A DNA stretch of 64,000 bases, taken from contig JAJEKV010000020.1 of NCBI GenBank assembly GCA_021234155.1, positions 3,211,275 to 3,275,274 of the forward strand, read 5' to 3'. The position numbers and the translations under genes are program-made. The notes below the pieces were generated by a model. The model made no database searches and was not told the DNA's origin. It worked only from the letters and a program-made list of their open reading frames with translations. This DNA comes from Isoetes taiwanensis (taxonomy: Eukaryota > Streptophyta > Lycopodiopsida > Isoetales > Isoetaceae). This document shows, one piece after another, positions 10,871-22,544 of the stretch (position 1 is its first letter; every line of letters begins with the position of its first letter).

Positions 10871-12639
10871 ACCCTGTATTCAAATAGATAAAGCTCATAA
10901 GAACACGCAAATTTTGCCATGCCTCTGCCAACTAATAACTCAATAAAACCCTACAAACATAGTTTTATTTATTAAAACAAGATAATCTGTTGTTTCGTTT
11001 TCACCCTTTATGATTAAAAGTTAGATTATGTGCATTTGGCTATGGCCAATTGCAATGCAGAAAAAAAAGCGACCATATGCTAAAGAAAGTGCATAAGATA
11101 GCTAAGATTGTATTTTATCATATCCCTTTACATACCTGTAGAATGATCACCTCTATAGTGATCCACTTAGAAAATTATAAGTGCCCTTCTACAAAGTCTG
11201 TTATTGTACTGATCTCACCAATGGCATCTTTTGAAATGTCCCCGCAATAGATTGAAAAATATAATTCAATGAATGAAAGATAGTCAACAACATAATCAAT
11301 ACAAACCGACTTCTTTCCAACTGTGGTCAAGGAAAAGAATTGCTCTCTTTGTTGCTTGCGCCATTAATAAAGAGCTCTTGGACCGAATATCGCAAAAACA
11401 AAGATTGATTGATATCAATTGACATGTATAGTGAAACGAATAAAGCAACATCCACGTAATATATACACAACACAAACAGCAACCACTCGAAGCTTCAGCT
11501 GCAACATAGCCTGAAAAGGAAATAAGGCATACAAGTCTACTTACACCCATAAATACATAAATAAACCTGCAATGGAATAATATCCAATGTCAAGATTCAG
11601 ATATGTCTTTAAATGCTAAACAAACCATATTAACAATCTTCAAAAGAATCTCCTTGTACAAGACTGCCATTCTGCAAGTAGGAACCATGTGTTTGCTGTT
11701 ACTACTATTATCTGATGGGACCAGAAGGAAGTGCCCACTAATGGTTATACTTATCCAAGGAGATAAGCCCACCAAGCCCACGATCGATAACATCCAAGAC
11801 GAGCTTTGCCATGCAAAGCATGAGGATGGTTTAAACATCTTTACTTGTGGTTCAAAGCAAGCTTCTACTACTAAGATGAAAATGGCCAGAATGAAAAAGC
11901 AAATGTTTTTCTATGTTAATAGTATTAATTTCAGGTTGAGCATATAAATATTGAATGCATCAATGCAAAATGGAATGATTACGTTAGCGTAACCGGTCAC
12001 TTGGGATAATGTGAACTCTTCCCAAGTATATGCTTTGACAGGTGAGAAAGGCGATGGTAAATCCATAGTCATAGTAAAGGAGATGGTAAACCTGATTTTT
12101 TTGCTTCTTTTATCCGTGAATCATTTGCATTCCTCCATGTTCGATTTCCCCAACTTCTATAAGTTGAATATCAAGTGTTCTTGAAATGTCATTTTGGCCC
12201 TGAGTAGCTCGCATCAGATTAAAACTCGTTCAAACTTCTATTTTGTGGCCGTTTTTAAAGAACCATCAAATCAGAGCAAAAATATGGACAAAATGCAACG
12301 AAAAGATTACCAATAGTGTATGAGCTTCTAGTCGACGCATGGCGGCGTGGTTTTTTTAAAAGCTGCGTACATCAGGCACTATTACATTGCGACAATGAGG
12401 TTCATCCTTAGCAGTTTAGGTCAAGCGGTTCCATCATCTTCCTTGTGTGAGATTTGCCTATTCGGCATTGTAAGTTTTACGCCTTTGTATCAAATATGGG
12501 TTTGCAAAGAACAAAAAAGCTCAGCGCCAAACAAATCCAAATTAATCCGCTTATTTGCCTTGTGCGAAAATAGAGCATCGAAATACCAAAACCCTAACCC
12601 TATTTCGTATACATTAGACCTACATGAACTTTAGAATTT

Positions 12640-12952
12640 TTTAATGACGATATTTCTGACGTTTTTCTTGACGAAAATCCTAACGCAACTTCTGACGCAT
12701 AACCTGACGAAAACCATTCGACGCATATTCTGACGTTTATATTGACGAAAAATCTGACGATAACACTGACGTTAAATCTCTGACGATTAATTTGATGCAT
12801 AGCCTGACGATTATTTCTGACGAATAATCAGACGAAATATCTGACGCAATACCGTCAGAAAAATCGTCAGAAAAACATTCGTCAGAATACTCGTCAACAT
12901 AAACGTCATGCAAAAATCTCTCTAAACAGTCTGACGATTTTTCTGACGCAGA
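12640..12952 (+). repeat. Right subterminal TGACG array of CACTA element
   Basis: More than twenty TGACG/CGTCA motifs spaced about 8-20 bp occur on both strands, mirroring the left array. Confidence 0.8.
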
Positions 12953-12972
12953 ACCCTCATTCTCTTGTAGTG

Positions 12973-15880
12973 AGACTTGGGAGTAAGCATGGGATGATGC
13001 CTCTGTTTTGCGGACTTGTTCAGTTGGTTTCAAATACGTCTTTCAAGAGATTCTAAGATTCTCCCAGCTCCAATGACAAGGATAATATTTTATCTTGTCT
13101 TGGTCTATATTGACGGTTGGATACAAGGTTTTCTTTGTATTCTAATGTCACCCTCTCAAAATAAGGATCCATCTCCTTAGCCCGATCTAGTTCTGGATGC
13201 GTTTTGACAATATCTGATATAGTTTTACCAGCAGCCAACCCACTCATGATGGACATGAATAGTACTAGAAACTCACCTCTTGAGTAACTTAGTGGGGTAT
13301 AATTTGGTGGATTTAAAGCCTGGCCTTGATTATAAAAGCACATAAGAGCATCATCATCTACTATTATGATGTCCTCTTTGCCAAGCTGATCCATCAAAGT
13401 ACCGAGATGTTTAACGAAGACTAGTTTGCCATCCGGATCTCTTGGATGTGAAAACTTTATACACTTAGTTTGGTCTCAAATCGTCACACAGTATCTATTC
13501 ATTCCTGGTAACACCCTAAGAACTTCTTCAATATTTCTGCGCTCCATTGAGGACCAGATGGCAACTCAAAACAATCTGAATGCCTCATTCATCATATCTT
13601 CTAAGTATGGACGAGGATAGATCTACTTAGTATTCGATTCTAGAGGGACTTGTTCGAAGTCATCCCTGTTAATAAGCTTCTTAATTTTACACAGGACACC
13701 ATTCAGATCGAAGACAATGACTTTGTCACAAGCAGGTGGGGCCCTGACCTTGAAAAACGGAGTTATCCATACAAAAATTGTTTGCAATACACGCTAAGCG
13801 CGTTTTGTCCTTTATAAGTATTTTACATATCACGCCTAGCGTGAATTACCTTTCACATCAGAGCCTTTGTGGTCATCCCCAGCAGTCCTAGTATTTACTT
13901 CACTCCCCGGATGCTTGCTGCCAGAAGCATCAACTCCACGGTTTAGTTCGGACACGTTTTCTTCTATGAAAGCTATCTCAGGGTTTATTTCCTAACCTCA
14001 GTGGTTGAATCTGAGCTTGCATGATCATCCTGGCTTATATCAAGAACTACCATGGCCGAAGTGAGTGTACCCCCAAGTATAACATTACCAGTTGCAATAT
14101 TACCAAGCATAGACTCCATATTTTGCTCCATGATCTCACGCGCTAACGTTGCGGCCTTCTCCTCGGGGGTTGAATTGCTTTTTGAACATTCTGGAGTTGT
14201 TCTTGGAGGCGATTGTGAAAGAGGAGTTTGCTTCGCCCCATTGTAAGGTACCAAAGCTAATGAATTTTTATCTTTGACAGGACCGCCAATCAGCCGTGGC
14301 TAGTACCTTTTCCAAAAACACTTCAAGAAAATCCCTGGACTGGTCATCATTGACGAAACTTAGACATCTTTTTGATGTCTTCAAGGCTTCTCTACCAATG
14401 TACCCTCCAACATGAAATTCACAGCAAGTGGTATCAAGTGGTGCAAAAGCCTCAATAAGATAACTAGTCAGATTGATTGCAAACCCATGTTTATTCAAGG
14501 GCCCCTTCTCTTTTGTCAGCAATTCCAGAGTGATGTCCTTCCGGTAAAGGTCAGCAAGATCAAATTCCTGGCATTCATTCGCTTCATCCTCATCATCTGC
14601 TTTGTAGAATTTCAAGCTAGGTTCATCTAAAAGAAAACACTGCCATGCACCTTTATCTGATGCCCCTTTGCTCTTAGCTACCTCATAGTCATCATCTGGC
14701 ACAAGGGATATCACTATGAAGATTATACAGGAGCCGTTAAACTGCATCTTCAAATCTGTATCCTTTGTCTCAAAGAAAAGAGAACCTTCCCTAACGACTT
14801 TTAGGCATTCCGTGTCGTATGAAGCCAACAAAGCATGCATATGAGGCTCTTCTAGAGAAATTATGATGACAATAGTAAAGAGCTTCTCAGTTGTTAAGCC
14901 TATGCAGCTAATAAAAAAATGATGTACTCTTTTTGAATCCCTTTCTCTCCTTTTGCAGTCCTACTATCCAATATAAACAGAGAAATATTACGAGGACCTA
15001 TTGTTGTATCAGGTAGGAGACCCTTATAGCCAGTAGAGACCAAGTATTGGAGTGCAGATAAATCACCATCAACATCTTTCAGTCCTGATGGCAACCTTTC
15101 TTCTCAGCTCAATCATCACCTTATCTGATAGTTTTGTAGTATGCCGTTAGTTCTTTGATTTCCTGTTTTTCAAAAAGTCCTTGGACCAGAAGATATATTT
15201 CTTGATGTCATCAGCAGATACGCTATACTTGTCTAGCAGGCCGAGTTCAAACAATGTTACATCACCAAATAGCTTCTGAAGTTCTTGCCCAACTGCTACC
15301 TTCATAACTCGCATGTCTTTTATATGAGTGCACCATTCAACAAAGGACATTTTGTCCTTAACTGAAGAACCCTTCTTGTACAGAATTTCTTTGTTTATGC
15401 ATTGATCTAACAGCCAAATGACTTCATCATCCTGAAGGCCCTGTACTTTTCTCATCTCAGTGGTCTTCAAATCAAATATGGAAGTATCTTGAGGAAGCAC
15501 TCTTCCCATTGCATCTGGTAGCTGTTTCTGAGCTTAAGCATCCCAGAACTCGTTCCACTTCGCCCAGACTTCGTTCTTAGAGTAGATGATCATGTAGGCA
15601 TCTGTAGGGCCTCTGAAGATGCTTCAGAAGTCTCCCCAGCTTCCTCCCCACTTTTTTTTCCTGTCTTTCTGGGCCTTGGTTTCTTATCTTGGTTGTTTGC
15701 AGCGGTCTTCCATATTCTATCCATTGCTGGCGGGCATGATGGAGTTGTTCCACGTAAGGGTTGCACGAATAAGAAAACCATATCAGCAAAAACACGCAGG
15801 GCAGACAAAAATATACCGCTTTTAGATCAAGCCAACAGGATAAACAAGAAAGGGCAAAGCCGGGCGTGCCCAATTCGCGC
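12973..15880 (-). pseudogene. Unrecognised minus-strand coding region, probable transposon gene remnant
   Basis: Minus-strand coding-like blocks follow in order: a basic KKPRPRKTGKKSGEEAGE segment (15600-15700); SKNEVWAKWNEFWDA then MGRVLPQDTSIFDL..DDEVIWLLDQC (15147-15590); DVDGDLSALQYLVSTGYKGLLP (14900-15094); a 190-aa frame (14268-14840); a short low-complexity frame (13985-14254); and 114 aa with NYTPLSYSRGEFL and AKEMDPYFERV (13053-13397). Stops and frameshifts separate them, and a CACTA element sits in the 3' part. The 190-aa frame contains CEFHVGGYIGREALKTSKRC, then LSFVNDD, which resembles the FxGxG region near the C-terminus of amino-DNA methyltransferases. That is a weak inference, because no DPPY/DPPF motif is visible. 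No family is firmly recognised. Confidence 0.45.
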
Positions 15881-16135
15881 CTGACATGTATTCAGCTGGC
15901 AATTCGCGCCTGGAGGGAATTGCCAGTATGAATACATGTCTAGCTTCGTATAAACTTGATGGTCCTATTGGAATGAGTTAGTGAACTTATTTCAGGAGGC
16001 ATTTTAGACCAAGCCAATAGGATAAACAAGAAGTGATAAAGCCAGGCATGCCAATTCGCACCTGATGTGTACTCATGCTGCTAATTCGCGCCTAATTGCT
16101 AGTATGAATACACGTCTGACCTAGTCTATTGCTGT
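15820..16135 (+). repeat. ~182-bp tandem duplication
   Basis: The block starting TTTTAGAT/CCAAGCCAA and containing GGATAAACAAGAA and AATTCGC.CCTG starts at 15820 and again at 16002, with ~15% divergence. No coding content was found. Confidence 0.7.
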
Positions 16136-16275
16136 TATTTCTACTTGATCTATCTAAATGCCACCTAATATACTAATCTTTTATAAAGGAAGACATCGCC
16201 CATTTTGTTTGATGCTGCACTAATCTTCGTGAGGTCCTCTGCAGGCGTATGGGGACTTAAAAACCGACATCTCAT

Positions 16276-17990
16276 GTGGTTGTAATGAAGCAGATACATG
16301 GTTTGTCCTGTTTGCTTAGCCTTATTGGAGAGGGATCTTTGTGCTTCAATAGAATGCTGAAAGTGAAGCACCAATGCATTAAGGAGCTAGTAGGTGAAGG
16401 GACTATCATACTAGCTGTCATAACTATCCATGCTGTCAATGATGAAAGGTTAGGAGAGGATAAAGTGGGTGTGGCCATATCAAGTTTAGAAGAAAAATGG
16501 GAGGAAAAAGGGTCAAATCACCAGGATTGCACTGCTTGTGTTAAACAACTGGAGGTTCCATGCATCATGCCATGGCCTATAGCCTGCATTGAGTTTATAG
16601 GAGATTTCCTTTTACCAGAGTCAGAGGTTGTGGATGACACTGATTTTCTTAATGCACCTCCAATAGATGCCAGGAGCATAGTTTCGAAAAAGAGGGCACA
16701 CTCAATGGTGAAACATTATCCTAGCAAGAGGTCCAAGTCAAGTAGTGATTGTTCACGTGAAACTATGGCTAAGGTAAGGGGAATGGAATATTATTGGGCT
16801 AATTGTGTTCAGAAGTTTGAAATTGATGAATTGGTGGAAGCAAAAGCCACCTTTCAAGAGTATACTTGTGATGAGAGGAGGACTTACATATACTCCATTC
16901 ATGAGCTTGCACTTCAAGATGGAAAATATCCAAAGGAAAAAAGATACCCATTGCTAGGGGCGTGGATATGTAAAGGTGCATAGGGACATATTCATGGCAT
17001 TCCAATTTCATCTTGGCAAAATTGGCAAGCAAATCATGCAAAAGGGAGTAAAATTGCATTACATGGAAATAATGGCATGTTGAGGCCAACTTCTAGGATC
17101 CTGGCTGTTAGGGAGGTTTTTGATAAATTTGTTGAATTCAACGCTGAGAATATTCCACATAAAAGTAGGAAAGATCAACAGGGAAAAACAGTTGTCGAGA
17201 AGAGATTGCCATCCCATTGTACACAGAAGAGTATATTGGAGGAAGTGAATGCTTTGCTTCGAGAACTAATAGTACCTGCAATATCTCAACCCAATTTCAG
17301 TAGACTATGAAGCAAGCACTTCAAGCATGTCACTATAGACACTTCGAACAACTTTGCAAAGTGCAACTTGTGTGCTAAGTGGAAAGAGATTCTGAATAAG
17401 ACCAAGCAACCAAGCCAAAAGGCTAAGATAAAGGAGCAAATGAAAGATCACATGACAGACCAACTATCATGTAGATCCACTTATTGGATGTGGAGAATGT
17501 TATCATGTTTGGAACCCAATAACTATGTTTGTATTATATATGACAAGATGGATCAATCAAGACTTGTTTGCCACTGTATAGTTACATATCCAAGCAAATA
17601 AATCGAGCTTATCCTATGCAGGTCTCTCTGACAGGTGCAATAGTGCATAGCTCGGTGCCAATTTATTGTGGCAATTTTAGTTTGCAATTGTGGAGTGATG
17701 GTCCAGATTTTCATATTGAAAGTGTGATGAGCTGCTTGAGGAACTATGAGAGTGGTTAATCTAGTGACCTCTACAATCTTGGAGGTGGTAGCCAACCACT
17801 CTTCAGTGCATTGTTGGATAGAAACCCTAATAATCTAGAGAAGTTTACTAAGGCAAGGTTTAGGAAGTCAGGTGCTTCTGAACACGTTGGAGCCTCAAGT
17901 TCACGTCCTCAACCTCGAGATCTACCTCCAAAGTTCCTCCTTCAACTTGACAATTGTGCTGGACAAAATAAAAACAGGTATATGTAATCA
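16276..17990 (+). pseudogene. DUF7869-like transposon-type protein remnant
   Basis: A 235-codon frame (16276-16983) ends in YIYSIHELALQDGKYP. The next frames read RLPSHCTQKSILEE; then a cysteine pair (FAKCNLCAKWKEIL) with a coiled, basic stretch; VCIIYDKMDQSR; YPSKQINRAYPMQVSLTGAI; then PRDLPPKFLLQLDNCAGQNK. The order C-x2-C domain, then DKMD, then LQLDN-x5-NKN is that of a large plant and invertebrate family I know as DUF7869, presumed to be transposase-derived. At least four frame changes or stops break the chain and the end is lost after NRYM. The name rests on memory of the family pattern. Confidence 0.6.
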
Positions 17991-18153
17991 TGTTGTGCTG
18001 TTATAAAAAAAAAGTCACATTCTCGATGCAAATTTACTAACCCGGGAAAAAGTTGCAGTGCCAAAATGGTCTAAAATCCTGGCATAAATCCAATCTAACT
18101 GAATGATGGTTATGGTATCTTCTTCATCCGAGTTGGTGGCTTCTCCCATGGCT

Positions 18154-18640
18154 CTAGCAGCTGCCCCCTGTCTGCTCAGCCTCCTCAGCTCTCATGTGCA
18201 ATACATCATCATCAATTGTTAGACTCAAAACAAAAAAACTAAATGCCTCTTGGTATTTGCCAATTCTGTTGCAAGCATAATCAACCTTTTTCCCTTTCAG
18301 TATTTTGTGGGCCACTACTGCAATTTGCAATTCCTCTTTCTTAATCCAGAATAAGCTCGATCCTTCCTTGCCCAACTCTACTCTATCTCTGTGTTTCCAG
18401 ATTACCCAGCTGCATAAATTTCTAATTGCATTTAGCAATCTACTATTAGTGTCCATAAACTCTAGCAAATTGGTCTCATTTGGGGTGTTTTGGTTGATTT
18501 AGGCAATCCAGCTCCAAAATTCAGCCAGCCATGAACAAGTAAAGGTATGATTGGAATTCTCTTCAGCTCCACATTGCTGACATCTACTAGATATGCTACC
18601 ATCATATTTCGAGGTTAGTGGGAGAAAGTATTAGTCAATT
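18154..18640 (-). pseudogene. LINE 3' fragment with zf-RVT-like zinc-binding domain
   Basis: The minus strand reads CQQCGAEENSNHTFTC then SWLAEFWSWI, a C-x2-C-x7-H-x4-C pattern found at the C-terminus of plant LINE reverse transcriptases. A frame of 104 aa follows (AIRNLCSWVIWKHRD). A stop lies between the two parts. The polymerase itself is absent, so this is a 5'-truncated dead copy. Confidence 0.65.
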
Positions 18641-18978
18641 AACGAAGCTTTCTGAGTAGATTTGAGCTTAAATAATGAAGCAACGTTACACATGAATAGG
18701 TATAAAGCAAAGGGTCAATGATGCATGGTGTGCAAAATGGCTGGATGTTGTGCAACGTACTATAGCAACGTTGAGGAGCTAATATAAGAGTCTTTGCTAG
18801 ATTTTTGTAGGAGGGGCAGTATGACATGAAATCTTTGAGAAATTGACTGCATTCTTTCACAATATATCAAATGCTAGAAATATTTGAAATGATTCTTTGC
18901 AGTTATTTTTTATTTGCAGCTAATAAGGACTGGAACTTATGCCAAAGTCCAGCTTCACATAGTTGGGACTAAAGAAAT

Positions 18979-19014
18979 GTTTGCGGCAGCTTTGGCGATA
19001 GATTTCTTGTAACA
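18979..19014 (+). repeat. Decayed copy of the GC-hairpin element end
   Basis: GTTTGCGGCAGCTTTGGC followed by GATAGATTTCTTGTAAC matches the 4771-4810 end, with an arm eroded. Confidence 0.5.
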
Positions 19015-19710
19015 TAAACCATTGCTTTGAGAATCAATTTATTAAAGGAGAAAATGGTCAGATTTGATAAGATGATATGCATCATATGATGGAAGACGAA
19101 GTAAAGATCCACAACTTGATGATAACTTATCAATTTGTGCGTTAGGCCCATAGAGATGATAGGTCATATTTCATGCACTGGCACAAAATATGAGCAAGCA
19201 ACCGATTGTTATGCATCAATTTTTAGCCTAGTCCAAACAAGAAAATGAAAAATAGATGTTGGTGACCTCGTTGTCAAACTGATAGAAGCTAATGCGCATG
19301 GGCCTTGGGTCTAATGGAGACACATTAGTCTTAAAACACCCAGAGACCGCTCAAACTCGTATTAGGAATAATTCCGTCCATGGCCTTTCGTGGTCTCATC
19401 GACTTTCAATAAAATATCTATTTGAATAGTTTTTGTGGTTGTTGCATATCATTTTTAGGGAATAAATTATTAATTGCATATTTCTTAGTAGCCATAATGG
19501 CTTCAACGAAACTTGCTCAAGACTAATCCCAAAATTTTATGTGGTTTAGCTAAACCCTACACATTTTCCCTCTCATACTTCTAGTATTTAGCTAAACTCA
19601 AAAATTTATGTGGTGTGGTCAACAAAAAATATTAAGCTAAAATTTATGTAAAATGTTAGATGTAAGCTCCTCTATTCAAAGTAATTATACCCCAACTATG
19701 CATTACACTT

Positions 19711-19813
19711 GGTAATTGATTGGCAGCAGGATTTTATGCGCCGTAAAACCACGAGGTTGCCGACGAGTGGAGTGGTTTTACAGGGCATACAACACCCCTA
19801 TCCATCAATTACC
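19711..19813. mobile_element. Foldback (MITE-like) element
   Basis: Imperfect ~42-bp inverted arms start GGTAATTGAT and end ATCAATTACC. The inner parts GTAAAACCAC (19743-19752) and GTGGTTTTAC (19772-19781) are perfect. ACTT-like sequence flanks both sides. Confidence 0.55.
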
Positions 19814-20207
19814 TAGTACTTAATTTACTTATGCGACCATTGCATAGTATTTTTGTGGCTAAATTATTTTCGTAGCCATTTGCTTATTATTTTTTGTGGC
19901 CATTGCATATTGGCGTGCAACATTGTGAATCTTTATGCATATTGGCATGAAATTTCCATGGACGACATTTTCGACCACTAAACATACAAGGGCGAAAATT
20001 AGGAAGGGGCTGCTCTATCCTTATTGCTTTTTTTCGATCATTGGATCAAAGCATTATTCTATGAATGTGCCAAATCAAGGGTTGTGGAATTTCCACATCA
20101 GACCCACGTATAAGTTCGCGCACCCCATACGCCTAAATACGTACATACATACATCATATAGTTGAATCCATACACACAAAAAATGCATAAGCTACCATTG
20201 TTCATTT

Positions 20208-20280
20208 ACAGAACACAGATAAGAAGAACACAGATAACAGAGTGAAGAACAGAACACAGAATACAGAACACAGATAAGAA
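20208..20280 (+). repeat. Short tandem AGAACACAGATA repeats
   Basis: About five imperfect 12-18-bp units occur in the P450 upstream region. Confidence 0.7.
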
Positions 20281-20881
20281 GAAATGAGAGCAAATGAGAG
20301 TTGCCATTCAAACAGAACGTCATATAAGAACTGCATTGAGCACAAGTTCGAGTCTTCTTCTGACTAAAACAAACAAGAAGGATTCATAAAGCAGATATAC
20401 GTCCACTTCTCGCCCTGCCTCGCCCTTCTCTGCCTCGCCATTCTCTGCCCTGCCTCGCCCTCTGCAAAGATTTCTCAGCAAAGATTTAGCAGCGAAGATT
20501 TCTCAGCAAAGATTTCTCTGCCCTGCCTCGCCCTCTGCAACCGGCTTCTGAGCAAAGATTCTCAGCAAAGCCGGTTTCTCAGCAGCGCTTCTTCAGCAAC
20601 GATTCTCAACTGGCTTCTCAGCAACGTCACTCAACCGGACTACCTCTGCTTCCCGCCATGCTCGCACAGCAGCCACCACGCCAAGCGCCACAATTAGCCA
20701 ACGTCCAGTTTTTTTTAACCCTAACCCTAATATCCCTCCCCAAACCACTAACGAAATCATAGTAAGAAATAAGCTCTCCCCCATTTTCCGCCAAACCACT
20801 ACCACAATCATACTTGGGACCATAATTGGATAATTTGGGACCTTATTGTACAGGATTTCGTTCCGGTAGTAGTCGAAGGCT

Positions 20882-22369
20882 ATGGCAGAATTCATCCTGC
20901 TCTTGGCGCTAGCCCTTGCTTCCCTCTGTCTAATCCTTCTTAAGTTCCGGCCTTCATCATCACTTCGTCTTCCGCCAGGCCCTTCGGGATGGCCAATCTT
21001 TGGTAAGGTTTTAGATAGGCTGAAGATTTTCGAATCCACCCAAATAAGTACTCTGGCCTCCAAATATGGTCCCATCTTTACTCTGCCAATGGGTTCTGTG
21101 CCGATGATTCTCATCACCGATTCAGCCATAGCCCATGAAGCCTTTGTTGAGAAAGGTGCAGTTTTTGCTTCTAGACCTCAATTGCCCAAAACTTCTCCAC
21201 TCAACAACAATAAGAGGAACATAAATGCATCGCCATATGGACCCAGATGGAGAGCACTGCGCAGGAATTTAGTAAGTGGTGTTCTTAGCAATTCAAGGAT
21301 GTCTTCCTATGCTAGTGTGAGAGAATATGTTATTCAGGGCTTGTTGAATCGATGCAGAGAAGAATCTGCCAACGAAGGGGCTGTTTCTGTGTTGAAGAAT
21401 TGCAGGTTTGCCGTCTTTGATCTTCTTTCTTACATTTGTTTCGGTAGGCAGTTAGAAGAGGCCAATATAAAATACATGGATGAGCTTCTTAGAGAGATCA
21501 TCACTAGCCCTAGGGCTTTAATAGGAGATTTTGTGCCTTTTCTACGTTTCTTGTCCAATAAGAAAGCAAAGATTCTCTCTCATCTAGCAGATAAGCAAGA
21601 CGAGTTCTTCATTTCTCTGATTGAAGAGACTAAGAAGCTGAAAGAAGAAGGCAGAGTGGACCCTAACTGCTATCTCAGTAGTTTGCTGGCCATGCAATCT
21701 GAGTGGAAAGAAGAGGAATTAACTGACAAAGATTTGGTAGTGCTCTGTTCTGAGCTTATAAATGCAGGGGTAGACACAACTAGCAATTGTCTGGAATGGT
21801 GCATGGCAAATGTTGTGAAATATCCTGATATCCAAACAAAGCTGATAGAAGAAATTGAGAAGAATGTAGGGCAAAGGGCTGTGCAGGAAGAAGACATAGA
21901 TAAGTTGCCATACTTGCAAGCATTAGTAAAGGAGACTCTGAGAAAACATCCTCCTGGAGAAGGTACACTATCTCATTCTGTTACTGAACCATGTAAGCTT
22001 GCAGGTTATGATATTCCTACAAATGCCCTCATTATGGTCCACACCTTTAGCATTGCTAATGATCCCAAAGTCTGGCCTGAACCAGAAAAATTTAATCCTG
22101 AAAGATTTCTTGAGTGTGATGTAGATATAACTGGTGCCAGAGAGATTAGATTGATCCCCTTTGGTGTAGGGCGCAGAATTTGTCCAGGCTGGAGCATTGC
22201 CTTGCTTCATGTTCATCTTATTATCGCTCGGCTTGTGCAGACCTTTGAGTGGACCACTTCAAAGCCTGGTGAAGAAGTTGATATGTCTAAGAAGTTCTCA
22301 TTTACTATGGTTATGAAGAATCCTTTGAAGGCTTGTATAAAGAAGAGGTCGCCTAATCCATGTTTATGA
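20882..22369 (+). CDS. CYP77-like cytochrome P450 (full length, intronless)
   Basis: The gene encodes a 495-aa microsomal monooxygenase with the usual plant length. Residues 1-22 form the membrane anchor (MAEFILLLALALASL), and LPPGPSGWPIFG is the proline hinge. The I-helix oxygen-binding motif AGVDTT lies at ~293-299, ETLR at 351-354, PERF at 406-409, and the heme loop FGVGRRICPG at 427-436 with Cys434. KGAVFASRP, GYDIP and DITG..E...IPFGVGRRICPG match CYP77, a family whose characterised members hydroxylate or epoxidise fatty acids in cutin-type lipid metabolism. The substrate here is unknown. The single exon fits the family. The ATG is the first in frame and starts the anchor. A near-identical partial copy lies at 1-513. 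Confidence 0.92.
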   Translation: MAEFILLLALALASLCLILLKFRPSSSLRLPPGPSGWPIFGKVLDRLKIFESTQISTLASKYGPIFTLPMGSVPMILITDSAIAHEAFVEKGAVFASRPQLPKTSPLNNNKRNINASPYGPRWRALRRNLVSGVLSNSRMSSYASVREYVIQGLLNRCREESANEGAVSVLKNCRFAVFDLLSYICFGRQLEEANIKYMDELLREIITSPRALIGDFVPFLRFLSNKKAKILSHLADKQDEFFISLIEETKKLKEEGRVDPNCYLSSLLAMQSEWKEEELTDKDLVVLCSELINAGVDTTSNCLEWCMANVVKYPDIQTKLIEEIEKNVGQRAVQEEDIDKLPYLQALVKETLRKHPPGEGTLSHSVTEPCKLAGYDIPTNALIMVHTFSIANDPKVWPEPEKFNPERFLECDVDITGAREIRLIPFGVGRRICPGWSIALLHVHLIIARLVQTFEWTTSKPGEEVDMSKKFSFTMVMKNPLKACIKKRSPNPCL

Positions 22370-22538
22370 CCTTATAGTAGTGACAAGAATGGCTAGAAAA
22401 ATGTGCATTGGTTGCTCTGGTAGAGGAACATTTGTAAAAACTATCAGAAAATATTACTATGGTCATGAAGAATCCTTCGAAGGCTTGCATAAAATGGTTG
22501 CCTAATACCCGTTTATGACCTTATAGAGGAACATTAGT

Positions 22539-22544
22539 AATAAA
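22539..22544 (+). promoter_or_regulatory. Putative polyadenylation signal of the P450
   Basis: AATAAA lies 170 bp after the stop and is conserved in copy A (686-691). Confidence 0.4.

Larger units (their letters stand above)
9535..12972. mobile_element. Complete CACTA (En/Spm-type) DNA transposon, non-autonomous
   Basis: The ends are perfect 13-bp inverted repeats CACTACAAGAGAA (9535-9547 and 12960-12972) flanked by the 3-bp duplication AGA (9532-9534 and 12973-12975). Both ends carry dense subterminal arrays of short TGACG/CGTCA motifs, as transposase-binding regions of this superfamily do. The 3438-bp length and lack of TNPD/TNPA-like coding make it non-autonomous. The interior contains exon-like minus-strand fragments of unknown origin. 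It interrupts the unknown minus-strand gene. Confidence 0.93.
18641..20881. other. Intergenic region upstream of the P450
   Basis: No gene is visible. Contents are a decayed relative of the GC-hairpin end (18979-19014), AT-rich DNA with repeated TTTTGTGGC motifs (19420-19910), a 103-bp foldback (19711-19813), an AGAACACAGATA tandem stretch (20208-20280), C/T-rich GCCCTGCCTCGC repeats (20400-20580), and a telo-box-like AACCCTAACCCTAA at about 20717 that may belong to the P450 promoter or 5' leader. Confidence 0.6.

Noticed and set aside
9552-12952. Regular CGTCA/TGACG arrays as a possible CRISPR-like or satellite array
   Set aside because: Motifs are 5-6 bp with irregular spacing on both strands and are confined to the ends of a CACTA element. 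They are subterminal transposase sites.
20717-20731. AACCCTAACCCTAA as interstitial telomere
   Set aside because: There are only two telomere-type units, close to a promoter. A telo-box is more likely; not evidence of a telomeric fusion.
20593-21129. 178-codon minus-strand frame overlapping the P450 start
   Set aside because: It is antisense to the real P450 exon and its low-complexity leader. It matches no family.
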